51,927 nt of DNA from contig NZ_NBDP01000040.1 in the NCBI RefSeq assembly GCF_004123845.1, positions 1 through 51,927 of the forward strand, given 5' to 3'. Origin of the DNA: Allobosea sp. Tri-44 (lineage in GTDB: Bacteria; Pseudomonadota; Alphaproteobacteria; Rhizobiales; Beijerinckiaceae). Under the pieces are notes generated by a model. The model was not told the DNA's origin, searched no databases, and saw nothing but the letters and a program-made list of their open reading frames with translations. A program made the position numbers and the translations under genes. Shown here in pieces: positions 15,287-23,228 of the stretch (its first letter is position 1; every line of letters begins with the position of its first letter).

Positions 15287-16414
15287 CTAGGATTTCTTCC
15301 CGACGATGACGCCGAAGAGCGGGCCGGCGCCGATCATCACCAGGAAGACCCTGATGATGTGATGGGCCGCGACGAAGGCGACTTCCGTGTGCAGCGCCAG
15401 CGCGATCAGGCTCATCTCGGCGAGGCCGCCGGGCGAGTAGGCCAGGATCAGCGGCACCGGCTTGTAGCTCGAGACATGCGCCACCGCGAAGGCGAAGACC
15501 AGGGTCAGCACGACCAGGATCACGGTCGAGCCGAGCGAGAGCAGGAGGATGCGCAGGATCGCCTGCGGCGGGGTGCCGACGAAGCGGCAGCCGATGGTGA
15601 CGCCGAGGATCAGCTGCGCCACGTTGACGATCTCGTAGGGCGGCACGGAATCGCTGAGTCCGACGAGGTGCACGACGGCCGAGACCAGCATCGGCCCGAG
15701 CAACTGCTTCGCCGGCAGCCGCAACGCATGGGCGAGCATCACACCGGCGATCGCGCTGGCGACCAGCCAGAACCAGCCCAGCGCCGAGGTCTGGAACATC
15801 GACGGGCCCTGGTTGCGGTTTATGCCGAGCGAGACACCTTCGAGCCATTGCACGATGAAGGGCAGCGTCATCACCACCAGCAGGATGCGGGCGGAATGGA
15901 TCAGCGCGATGGTGCGGGCATCGCCGCCCTTCTCCTCACCGGTGATCACCATCTCGACGAGGCCGCCCGGCATGCCGGAGAAGAAGGCGGTGACGGGATC
16001 GTAGCCGGCGACGCGGCGGAAATAGGTGACGCAGCACAGGCCGCAGGCGACCATGAACAGCACGAGCCCGCCGAGCGTCGGCAGCCAGTTCGGCATCTGC
16101 GCGACGATCTCCGGCTTGAAGCCCGAGCCCAGCAGCACGCCAATCACCGCCGACATCGGCGGGCGGATCACTGATGGCGCTGCCACCGGCGTGCGGGCGA
16201 TCGCAGCCGCAGTGCAGAACACCATCGAGCCCAGCATCCAGGGCAGCGGCAGGCGGTAATAGGCGAAGAGCCAGCCACCGAGCGTGCCGAGCGCGAGGGC
16301 GAACAGGAAACGGCGCCAGGGAAAGCGGCGCGGCGACAATTCGCTGATGCCGTTGACCGCATCCCTCAGCAGATCCCGCATCGCCCCGATCATCTCCCTG
16401 AGACGCATACGCAT
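15287..16414 (-). CDS. AbrB family membrane protein
   Basis: A 375-residue polytopic membrane protein of the AbrB/DUF945-type duplication family (often mislabelled ammonia monooxygenase). It is built of two similar halves of about 150 residues, each with LPWMLGSM-like or LLGPMLVSA and G-rich helix motifs: FFSGMPGGLVEMV in the first half and AYSPGGLAEMSLIAL in the second. This internal repeat is the family signature. The function is probably transport or regulation at the inner membrane; no substrate is known. Several ATG codons crowd the start (16414, 16408, 16393), so the exact N terminus is uncertain. Confidence 0.85.
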   Translation of the reverse strand: MRMRLREMIGAMRDLLRDAVNGISELSPRRFPWRRFLFALALGTLGGWLFAYYRLPLPWMLGSMVFCTAAAIARTPVAAPSVIRPPMSAVIGVLLGSGFKPEIVAQMPNWLPTLGGLVLFMVACGLCCVTYFRRVAGYDPVTAFFSGMPGGLVEMVITGEEKGGDARTIALIHSARILLVVMTLPFIVQWLEGVSLGINRNQGPSMFQTSALGWFWLVASAIAGVMLAHALRLPAKQLLGPMLVSAVVHLVGLSDSVPPYEIVNVAQLILGVTIGCRFVGTPPQAILRILLLSLGSTVILVVLTLVFAFAVAHVSSYKPVPLILAYSPGGLAEMSLIALALHTEVAFVAAHHIIRVFLVMIGAGPLFGVIVGKKS

Positions 16415-16625
16415 GGCACCGTCACGGCGCTGCTATACGCCATCCGCATGGCGATGACAGGGCGTTGTCGGCATGACGCCTTTGCCCTCTTGGCGGAGCG
16501 GACGGATGTGGCGGCAACCCCGCCATGCTCGCAAGCCACTGACGAACGGGCGGAAAACCAGCGAGAGTGGAGTCCTGCAGATATCTGATAGGCCGTCGGC
16601 GTCTTCCGCCCGGCTCGGGGCAGCC

Positions 16626-17720
16626 ATGAGCGAAGACCGCCTTTCGGAAGCGACCGGTCGCGGCAGCGAAGGCATAGGCGTGGCCGAAGCGTTGCCTGTT
16701 TCGCGTGACGAGGACGGCAGTTCGGCAGAGCCTCCCGAATCGCGCCGGCCTGATCGACCGTTGCCGCCGGTTCTCTCCACTCCGTCTCGCGAGGGCTGGC
16801 TCGCGACCCGCCGCAATCGCGCCGGCCTGTGGTGGCGCAGGGCGAGCCCCAACCTGCGCGGCACCGTCTACATGATCACCGCGCTGCTGGTTTACGCGGT
16901 GATGGTCGGCGCCTTCAAACATTTGGGCACGGCGATCCCGCTGGTCGAGACGTTGATGATCCGTCAGATCATCATGAGCGCCGTGATCGTCGCCATTGCC
17001 GGCCGCAGCCTGAAGCAGGCGCTGAAGACGGATCGGCCGGGCCTGCAGATCTTCCGTGGCCTGATCACGCTGGCCTCGATGCTCTGCGGTTTCAGCGCGC
17101 TCATCCACATTCCGCTGGCCCAGGCGACCTCGATCAGCTTCAGCCAGGTGCTGTTCGTCACCGTCGCCGCCGTGCTGATATTGAAGGAGCGCGTCGACAG
17201 GGCGCGCTGGGTCGCGACCGTCCTCGGCTTTGCCGGCGTGCTGATCATGCTCAACCCGTCGGCCGATGGGTTGAACTTCTGGGCGCTGATGTCGCTTTGC
17301 GGCGCGCTGTTCGGCGCCGGCATCACCATCAGCGTGCGCATCCTCGGCACCAGCGAGCGGACCGAGACGATCCTGATCTATCAGGGCCTGGTGCTGATGG
17401 TCGTCCTCGCCTGGCCGGCCTGGGCGCTCTGGGTCTGGCCGACAGCCGAGCAATGGTTCTGGCTGGTGCTGCTCAGCCTGTTCGGCACCGCCGGGCAATG
17501 GCTGATCACCAAGGCCTATCAGGTCGGCGAGGCGTCGGCGCTGGCGCCGCTCGATTTCAGCCGCCTGATCCTGGCTGTTTTCACCGGCTTCGTCTTCTTC
17601 GCCGAGATCCCGACGCTGACGACGCTCATCGGTGCTGCCATCGTCATCGGCGCGACGCTCTACACCATGCGCCGCAATGCCCGCGGCCGGCTCGGCGCCG
17701 ACCTGTCCACCCCGCCCTGA
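16626..17720 (+). CDS. EamA/DMT family transporter
   Basis: A 364-residue inner-membrane transporter of the drug/metabolite superfamily with ten predicted hydrophobic segments and two EamA repeats (about 85-215 and 230-350). A long hydrophilic N-terminal region of about 80 residues precedes the first helix (GTVYMITALLVYAVMVGAFKHLG) and is unusual for the family. ATG 16626 is taken as the start; earlier in-frame codons would extend the charged region further. Members export or import small metabolites. It runs into the formamidase gene 22 bases downstream and may be co-transcribed with it. Confidence 0.88.
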   Translation: MSEDRLSEATGRGSEGIGVAEALPVSRDEDGSSAEPPESRRPDRPLPPVLSTPSREGWLATRRNRAGLWWRRASPNLRGTVYMITALLVYAVMVGAFKHLGTAIPLVETLMIRQIIMSAVIVAIAGRSLKQALKTDRPGLQIFRGLITLASMLCGFSALIHIPLAQATSISFSQVLFVTVAAVLILKERVDRARWVATVLGFAGVLIMLNPSADGLNFWALMSLCGALFGAGITISVRILGTSERTETILIYQGLVLMVVLAWPAWALWVWPTAEQWFWLVLLSLFGTAGQWLITKAYQVGEASALAPLDFSRLILAVFTGFVFFAEIPTLTTLIGAAIVIGATLYTMRRNARGRLGADLSTPP

Positions 17721-17742
17721 CGCTGAAAGCCACGAGACGCCC

Positions 17743-18678
17743 ATGACGCATCATCAGCTCGATGCCTCCCTCGCCACCTGCCATTGGGGCTATTTCGATG
17801 CCGGGCTGAAGCCGGTTCTGGAGATCGAGAGCGGCGACAGCGTCACCATCCGCACGGTCACAGGCGGCCCCGCCCATCTGCCGGAAGGCAACGCGACGAT
17901 CCCACCGGAGATCCACGAGATCCATGAAAAGGCCGAGCGCATGGTGCCCGGCCATATTCTCACCGGCCCGATCGCGGTGAAGGGCGCCAGGCCCGGCCAG
18001 GTGCTGGAGGTGCAGATCAGGAGCGTCAGGCCGCGCACCGATTTCGGCTACACCATGTTCCGCCCGCTCGGCGGTACGCTGCCGGACGAATTCGATTATC
18101 ACGCCTTCCGCTACATTCATCTCGACCTCGAGCGGAACGTCGCGAACCTGCCCTGGGGCATGGAATTGCCGCTTGCGCCCTTCTTCGGCGTGATGGGCAC
18201 GGCGCCGCCGGCACATTGGGGCCGGGTGACCTCGCTGATCCCGCGCGCCTTCGGCGGCAATCTCGACAACAAGGAATTGGGCGCCGGCGCGACGCTCTAT
18301 CTGCCGGTTTTTATCGAGGGGGCGCTGTTCTCCTGCGGCGACGGCCATGGCGCGCAAGGAGATGGCGAGGTCTGTATCACTGCGATCGAGACGGCGCTGG
18401 AAGGCACCTTCGAATTCCATCTGCGCGAGGATCTGTCCTTCGCCATGCCGCGCGGCGAGACGAAGACCCACCACATCACCATGGGCATCGATCCCGATCT
18501 CGATATTTGCGCTGAGAACGCGCTGCGCGAGATGATCGGCCTGATCACCTCGCGGACAAAGCTGACGCGGGACGAGGCCTATATGCTCTGCAGCCTCGCC
18601 GCCGATCTGCGCGTGACCCAGACGGTCAACGGCTCCAAGGGCATCCACTGCATGCTGCCGAAGAGCCTGGTGGCGTAA
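17743..18678 (+). CDS. Acetamidase/formamidase family protein
   Basis: A 311-residue FmdA/AmdA-type amidase that hydrolyses short amides such as formamide or acetamide to ammonia and the acid. Landmarks are WGYFD near the N terminus, the metal-binding region HEIHEKAERMVPGHILTGP, FGGNLDNKELGAGATLYLPV, the SCGDGHGAQGDGEV loop and the C-terminal TQTVNGSKGIHCMLPK. The length is normal. ATG 17743 begins MTHHQLD and lies 22 bases after the EamA stop. The pairing with an EamA transporter suggests uptake or efflux of an amide or its product, which is inference. Confidence 0.9.
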   Translation: MTHHQLDASLATCHWGYFDAGLKPVLEIESGDSVTIRTVTGGPAHLPEGNATIPPEIHEIHEKAERMVPGHILTGPIAVKGARPGQVLEVQIRSVRPRTDFGYTMFRPLGGTLPDEFDYHAFRYIHLDLERNVANLPWGMELPLAPFFGVMGTAPPAHWGRVTSLIPRAFGGNLDNKELGAGATLYLPVFIEGALFSCGDGHGAQGDGEVCITAIETALEGTFEFHLREDLSFAMPRGETKTHHITMGIDPDLDICAENALREMIGLITSRTKLTRDEAYMLCSLAADLRVTQTVNGSKGIHCMLPKSLVA

Positions 18679-18688
18679 CCATCCCGTC

Positions 18689-18788
18689 ATGCTCGGGCTT
18701 GACCCGAGCATCTCAGGCCAGAGAGGCGTCAGTCGGCGCCCTATCGTCACGAGATTCTCGGATCTCGGCTTCGCTGCGCCCGAGAATG
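18689..18788. repeat. Pair of palindromes (REP/BIME-like) after the formamidase
   Basis: ATGCTCGGG..CCCGAGCAT at 18689-18711 is followed by a looser ATTCTCGG..CCGAGAAT palindrome at about 18755-18788. The pair fills the gap between two convergent genes and matches the pairs at 2720-2809 and 8747-8834. Confidence 0.7.
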
Positions 18789-18798
18789 ACGCTTGGTC

Positions 18799-19650
18799 TT
18801 ACAGCATCGGCAGGCCGCGCGGTTTTGGCCCGCGCGGGAAGGCGGCGTCGAGCCGGGCGATATCGTCATCGCTGAGCTGAAGCCCGAGCGCGCCGGCATT
18901 GTCCTGCGCATGACCGGCCTTGGCCGCCTTCGGGATCGCGAAGACTGACGGATTGCGCGTCAGGAAGGCGAGCGCGACCTGGCGCGGGCTCGCGCCATGG
19001 GTGCTGGCGATCTCAGCCAGCAGCTCGCCCTGCGCCGAGCGATCCTCCGGAAAATCATCCTGCCCGAACGGGCTGTAGGCGGTGACGGCGACGCCGTTCT
19101 TCTCGCACCATGGGATCACCGCATGCTCGATCGCCCGCTCGCGCAGATGGTAGAGGACCTGGTTGCAGGCGACCTTGCCGGGGCCGGCGAGCTTCAGCGC
19201 CTCGTCGAGATCGGCAACGTCGAAATTGCTGACGCCCCAGGACAGGATCTTGCCCTCGGTCCTGAGGTTTTCGAACGCCGCGAAGGTCTCGGCCAGCGGA
19301 TATGAGCCGCGCCAGTGCAGCAGGTAGCAGTCGAGCCGGTCTGTCCTGAGCCGTCGCAGTGACTGCTCGCAGGCCTTGCGGGTTCCGGCCTTGGAGGCGT
19401 TGTGCGGCAGCACCTTCGAGACCAGAAAGACCTCGTCGCGCCGTCCGGCGATCGCTTCGCCGGTGATCTCCTCGGCGCGGCCATCGCCATACATCTCGGC
19501 GCTGTCGATATGGGAGAGCCCGAGATCGAGCCCCCGCCGCAGCGCCGCGATTGCCTCGCTGCGCTGGGCGCGCTCGATGTTCCAGGTACCCTGACCGATC
19601 CGCGAGACCGCTGGACCACCCTTGCCGAAAGCCTGTGTCATTGCGCTCAT
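18799..19650 (-). CDS. Aldo/keto reductase
   Basis: A 283-residue NADPH-dependent (beta/alpha)8 reductase. The catalytic tetrad is visible: D49 and Y54 in HIDSAEMYGDG, K79 in FLVSKVLP, H112 in CYLLHWRG. The C-terminal cofactor-binding stretch is AIPKAAKAGHAQDNAGA. It converts an aldehyde or ketone to the alcohol; the substrate is unknown. The start ATG 19650 has a weak GACAGG; an in-frame ATG three codons later is an alternative. It is followed upstream on the same strand by a small lipoprotein gene, eight bases away. Confidence 0.9.
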   Translation of the reverse strand: MSAMTQAFGKGGPAVSRIGQGTWNIERAQRSEAIAALRRGLDLGLSHIDSAEMYGDGRAEEITGEAIAGRRDEVFLVSKVLPHNASKAGTRKACEQSLRRLRTDRLDCYLLHWRGSYPLAETFAAFENLRTEGKILSWGVSNFDVADLDEALKLAGPGKVACNQVLYHLRERAIEHAVIPWCEKNGVAVTAYSPFGQDDFPEDRSAQGELLAEIASTHGASPRQVALAFLTRNPSVFAIPKAAKAGHAQDNAGALGLQLSDDDIARLDAAFPRGPKPRGLPML

Positions 19651-19658
19651 CCTGTCGT

Positions 19659-20072
19659 TCAGCGGACCTCGACCTCATAACGGCCATGCCGGATTTCGCC
19701 GTCCGAGTAGCGCACGCGCACCGCGAAGCTGTCGCGGCCGCGATAATCGGGAGCGGAGGTGTATTCGAAGGCCAGCGCTTTCCCGACCTTGCCGTCGCAA
19801 TGCTCGTAAGCGCCGGGGCCATAGACCGCTTTGGCCTTGCGCGTCAGCATCCGGACCGTGCCATGCTGCGGCTTCTGCGTCAGCACGGCGGTCGGCCGCT
19901 TCACCTGCCGGCAACGCCTGTCCATGGTCATGTAGGTCTGCTGCATGAAGGTGAGCTCGCCGGCGACGGCGCGGTCGATGCCGTCAGCGGCGGGGTCGCC
20001 CGAGGTCACGCAGCCACCGAGCGCACTGCAGAGCAGGATCAGGCCGAGCGTGGCGATTCCGGGAATTGGCAT
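19659..20072 (-). CDS. Putative lipoprotein of unknown function
   Basis: A 137-residue exported protein. The N terminus is a lipoprotein signal with a lipobox ALGGC (Cys 21), so it is probably anchored in the outer or inner membrane. The mature part has a central KRPTAVLTQKPQHGTV and ends with a beta-rich YRGRDSFAVRVRYSDGE, which resembles Ig/cadherin-like beta repeats seen in cell-surface proteins. ATG 20072 follows GAAGGAAG and gives a clean signal; longer frames do not. No function can be assigned. It lies eight bases before the aldo/keto reductase. Confidence 0.7.
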   Translation of the reverse strand: MPIPGIATLGLILLCSALGGCVTSGDPAADGIDRAVAGELTFMQQTYMTMDRRCRQVKRPTAVLTQKPQHGTVRMLTRKAKAVYGPGAYEHCDGKVGKALAFEYTSAPDYRGRDSFAVRVRYSDGEIRHGRYEVEVR

Positions 20073-20107
20073 CGGACTTCCTTCGGCTCGCATGGCTTCA
20101 CTTGCAG

Positions 20108-20129
20108 AATGTAGCAACATATCTACATT
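20108..20129. promoter_or_regulatory. Operator of the first toxin-antitoxin module
   Basis: AATGTAG (20108-20114), eight-base spacer, CTACATT (20123-20129); perfect 7-bp arms, 22 bases before the antitoxin ATG. Phd/YefM antitoxins bind such palindromes for autoregulation. The same design precedes the second module at 26289-26310. Confidence 0.65.
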
Positions 20130-20151
20130 ATGGGGCTGCAGGAGTGTGCGG

Positions 20152-20409
20152 ATGCCGATGACCTTGTCCAGTCGAGAGTTCAATCAGGATGTCGGGCGAG
20201 CCAAGAAGGCTGCTCAGCGCGGTCCGGTCTTCATCACCGATCGCGGCCAGCCCTCACACGTCCTGCTGAGCGTTGCCGAATACCGCCGGCTCACCGGCAG
20301 GGGTTTGAGCCTGGCTGAGGCGATCGGCGACCCGGAGAGCGCCGATTTTGATTTCGACCCACCCAAGCTCGGCGACAAGATGGGCTTCAAACCGGTCGAC
20401 TTCGAGTAA
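20152..20409 (+). CDS. Type II antitoxin, Phd/YefM family
   Basis: An 85-residue antitoxin. The N-terminal Phd/YefM DNA-binding fold shows MTLSSREFNQDVGRAKKAA and RGPVFITDRGQPSHVLLS; the C-terminal acidic part (DPESADFDFDPPKLGDK) is the toxin-binding tail. ATG 20152 follows CAGGAG at a good distance; ATG 20158 is a second choice. Its stop overlaps the start of the PIN toxin by one base, so the two are translationally coupled. It probably represses the operon through the palindrome at 20108-20129. Confidence 0.9.
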   Translation: MPMTLSSREFNQDVGRAKKAAQRGPVFITDRGQPSHVLLSVAEYRRLTGRGLSLAEAIGDPESADFDFDPPKLGDKMGFKPVDFE

Positions 20410-20828
20410 TGTATCTGCTCGACACGAATGTGTTGTCTGAAATCCGGAAGGTTCACCGAGCGAACCCGACCGTTTGGGCCTGGTCGCAGGTCACGCCAGC
20501 AGATCTCCTTTACATCTCCGCTGTAAGCGTACTTGAGATCGAGCAGGGAGTCCTACTGGTGGAGCGTCGCGATTCGCAGCAGGGTCGACTCTTCAGCGAC
20601 TGGCTGCGGAAGCGCATCCTGCCGCAGTTCGAGGGGCGAATTCTGGCCTTCGATACGGAGGCTGCTCTGCGTTGCGCCGCATTGCACATTCCCGATCCGC
20701 GCCCCGAACGCGATGCGATGATCGCGGCGACCGCCCAGGTGCATGCATTGACGGTCGTGACGCGCAATACCGCCGATTTCGCCCGGTCCGGTGTCGCCAC
20801 CCTCAATCCCTGGCTCGCTTCTGCCTGA
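20409..20828 (+). CDS. vapC: PIN-domain toxin, VapC family
   Basis: A 139-residue Mg-dependent endoribonuclease of the VapC type. The acidic site is complete: D5 (LLDTNVLSE), E43 (VLEIEQG), D102 (ERDAMIAATA) and D123 with the TRNTADF motif. VapC toxins cut tRNA or rRNA loops and stop growth when the antitoxin is lost. It overlaps the antitoxin by one base and is convergent with folC, whose stop begins one base after it. Confidence 0.93.
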   Translation: MYLLDTNVLSEIRKVHRANPTVWAWSQVTPADLLYISAVSVLEIEQGVLLVERRDSQQGRLFSDWLRKRILPQFEGRILAFDTEAALRCAALHIPDPRPERDAMIAATAQVHALTVVTRNTADFARSGVATLNPWLASA

Positions 20829-22151
20829 TCAGACCGGCGGCGTGCCGTTGGCCGCCAGCACCTCGCCGGCGAGGTAGAGCGAGCCGCAGATCAGGATGCG
20901 CGGTGGCGCCGGCCAGCTCCGTGATGCGATCTCGCGCAGGGCCTGCTCGACCGAGCCTGCGACCTCCGCCTTCAAGCCCGCTTCGCGCGCCAGCGCCGCG
21001 ACCTCTTCGGCCGAGCGCGCGGCAAGCTGGTTCTGAATCGAGACGGCGAAGAGGCCCTGCGCCAGCCCCTTGAAATGGCCGAGCGTGGCGCGCGCATCCT
21101 TGGTCGCGAGCAGGCCGGCGATCATCACGAGCGGCGCCGGGTTCTTCTCCTCGAGATCGGCCATCGCCTGGGCGAGCACGCGGCCGCCATCGGGATTATG
21201 GCCGCCATCGAGCCAGAGCTCGGCACCGGTCGGCGCGAGCTCGGCAAGCCTGCCGCGCGCCAGCCTCTGCAGGCGGGCCGGCCATTCGGCCTCGGTCATG
21301 CCGCGCTCGAAGGCGCTCGCCGGCAGGCCGCCATAGCCGGCGGCGCGCAGGGCCGCGATCGCGGTACCGGCATTGGTATGCTGATGGCGCCCGGCGAGAC
21401 GCGGCAGCGGCAGGTCGAGCAGGCCGTCGCCGTCTTCATAGACCAGCCGCCCGCCATCCTCGTGGACGTTGAAATCCTGCATCCCGATCAGGATCTTCGA
21501 GGCGCCGACGCGTTCGGCCGCCGCTTCGAGTACGGCGGTCGGCTCCGGCTCCTGCGGGGCGATTACGGCGGGTGCGCCGCGCTTGAAGATGCCGGCCTTC
21601 TCCCCGGCGATCTTGGTGACGGTGTCGCCGAGATATTCGGAATGATCGAGTGAAACCGGCGTCACCACGGTGCAGGCGGGATGGTCGATCACGTTCGTCG
21701 CGTCAAAGCGCCCGCCGAGCCCGACTTCGAGCAGAACGACATCGGCCTTGTGCTCGGAGAAGAGCAGGAAGGCGGCGGCGTTGGTGATCTCGAAGAAGGT
21801 GATCGGCTCGCCGGCATTCACCCGCTCGCAGCGCTCCAGCGCCTCGACCAGCACAGCCTCGTCGACGAAGCGTCCGCCGCCGGGTTGTCCCAACCGGATG
21901 CGCTCATGGAAGCGGACCAGATGCGGCGAGGTATAGACGTGGACCGACAGGCCGGCCGCTTCGAGGATCGCCCGCATGAAGGCGATGGTCGAGCCCTTGC
22001 CGTTGGTGCCGGCGACATGGATCACCGGTGGCAGCTTCTTTTGCGGATCGCCCAGCCGTTCGAGCAGGCGCAAGATGCGTCCGAGCGAGAGGTCGATCAG
22101 TTTGGGATGCAGCGCGAGGAAGCGCGCCAGCAGGAGGTCGGATGTGCTCAT
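20829..22151 (-). CDS. folC: Bifunctional folylpolyglutamate synthase/dihydrofolate synthase
   Basis: A 440-residue cytoplasmic ATP-dependent ligase that adds glutamate to dihydropteroate and lengthens folate polyglutamate tails. The P-loop is GTNGKGST (48-55); the Mur-ligase-like middle contains TSPHLVRFHERIR, FFEITNAAAFLLF and EVGLGGRFDATN; the omega-loop/ATP region SLDHSEYLGDTV; and the C-terminal domain LWLDGGHNPDGGR. The length is usual. It lies just downstream of accD on the same strand (28-base gap), the common trpA-accD-folC order of alphaproteobacteria. Confidence 0.97.
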   Translation of the reverse strand: MSTSDLLLARFLALHPKLIDLSLGRILRLLERLGDPQKKLPPVIHVAGTNGKGSTIAFMRAILEAAGLSVHVYTSPHLVRFHERIRLGQPGGGRFVDEAVLVEALERCERVNAGEPITFFEITNAAAFLLFSEHKADVVLLEVGLGGRFDATNVIDHPACTVVTPVSLDHSEYLGDTVTKIAGEKAGIFKRGAPAVIAPQEPEPTAVLEAAAERVGASKILIGMQDFNVHEDGGRLVYEDGDGLLDLPLPRLAGRHQHTNAGTAIAALRAAGYGGLPASAFERGMTEAEWPARLQRLARGRLAELAPTGAELWLDGGHNPDGGRVLAQAMADLEEKNPAPLVMIAGLLATKDARATLGHFKGLAQGLFAVSIQNQLAARSAEEVAALAREAGLKAEVAGSVEQALREIASRSWPAPPRILICGSLYLAGEVLAANGTPPV

Positions 22152-22179
22152 GCGGGACCGGCTCCGGCCGGCAAGTTTA

Positions 22180-23079
22180 TCAGACGGCGGTAGCCGGCAG
22201 CGGCTCGGGTTCGGGGGCGACGGCGGCCGGCAGCTTCTGCTTGGTCAGGAGTCGGCCGAGCCGCGCCAGCGTGGCCGGGATTTGGTGGCGGTGGACGACC
22301 ATGTCGACCATGCCGTGGTCCTTGAGATATTCCGAGCGCTGGAAGCCCTCGGGCAGCTTCTCGCGGATCGTCTGCTCGATCACGCGGGGCCCGGCGAAGC
22401 CGATCAGCGCGCCCGGCTCAGCGATCTGGACATCACCCAGCATCGCATAGGAGGCGGTGACGCCGCCGGTGGTCGGGTTGGTCAGTACGACGAAATAGGG
22501 CAGGCCAGCCTTGCGCAGCATCCGGGTCGCGACCGTGGTGCGCGGCAACTGCATCAACGAGAGGATGCCCTCCTGCATGCGCGCTCCACCCGAGGCGGCG
22601 AAGACGACATAGGGGGTCTTCTTCTCCAGCGCCGTCTCGGCGCCCTTGATGAAGGCCTCGCCGGCAGCCATGCCGAGCGAACCGCCCATGAAGTGGAAAT
22701 CCTGCACCGCGATCGTCATCGGCAGGCCCTGGACGCGGCCATAGCCGACCTTGAAGGCGTCGGTCGCGCCGGTCTTGGCGCGGGCGTCCTTGAGCCGATC
22801 GACATAGCGCTTCTCGTCGCGGAACTTCAGCGGGTCGGTCACCGCCTCCGGAAGCGGCACGTCGAGCCATTTGCCTTCGTCGAAGGTCAGCCGCAAACGG
22901 TCCTGCGCGGTGACGCGCATATGGTGGTCGGAGCCGGGAATGACGAAGCCATTGGCCTCGACATCCTTATGGAAGACCATCTGCCCGGAATCCGGGCACT
23001 TGATCCAGAGGTTCTCAGGGGTCTCGCGCTTGAACAGCGTCTTGATGCGCGGACGGACGACTTCGGAAATCCAGTTCAT
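22180..23079 (-). CDS. accD: Acetyl-CoA carboxylase carboxyltransferase subunit beta
   Basis: A 299-residue subunit that, with AccA, transfers CO2 from biotin carboxyl carrier protein to acetyl-CoA in the first step of fatty-acid synthesis. The crotonase-like core shows GYGRVQGLPMTIAVQDFHFM, SGGARMQEGI and TTGGVTASYAMLGD. The N-terminal zinc ribbon is degenerate: only one of the four expected Cys remains (CPDSGQMVFHK, later PGSDHH), as I recall for other Rhizobiales AccD. A C-terminal PEPEPLPA tail is extra. It lies between trpA and folC. Confidence 0.97.
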   Translation of the reverse strand: MNWISEVVRPRIKTLFKRETPENLWIKCPDSGQMVFHKDVEANGFVIPGSDHHMRVTAQDRLRLTFDEGKWLDVPLPEAVTDPLKFRDEKRYVDRLKDARAKTGATDAFKVGYGRVQGLPMTIAVQDFHFMGGSLGMAAGEAFIKGAETALEKKTPYVVFAASGGARMQEGILSLMQLPRTTVATRMLRKAGLPYFVVLTNPTTGGVTASYAMLGDVQIAEPGALIGFAGPRVIEQTIREKLPEGFQRSEYLKDHGMVDMVVHRHQIPATLARLGRLLTKQKLPAAVAPEPEPLPATAV

Positions 23080-23128
23080 CGGATCATCCTTGAATTGCGG
23101 AGCCGCGAATGGCTCAGGCCGCGGCCGA

Positions 23129-23173
23129 GCACGATGCCGAAAAGTGCGAAGCGGTTTTCGGACGACATCATGC
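23129..23173. repeat. Imperfect palindromic intergenic repeat (RIME-like)
   Basis: A stretch with GCACGATGCCGAAAAGTGCG at one end and GGACGACATCATGC at the other matches, from memory, a repeat very common between genes in Rhizobiales (core AAAAGTG.GAAGCGGTTTTCGG). It lies between accD and trpA. Confidence 0.6.
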
Positions 23174-23201
23174 TCTCACTAAAGTTGGAGAGACGGATTC
23201 A

Positions 23202-23228
23202 CGTCTCAGGCTGAAAGAGCCTGAGACG
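23202..23228 (-). terminator. Stem-loop enclosing the trpA stop codon
   Basis: CGTCTCAGGCT (23202-23212), loop GAAAG, AGCCTGAGACG (23218-23228): a perfect 11-bp stem. The trpA stop codon (23206-23208) lies inside one arm, so the last codons of trpA form half the hairpin. There is no clear T run after it. Confidence 0.6.
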
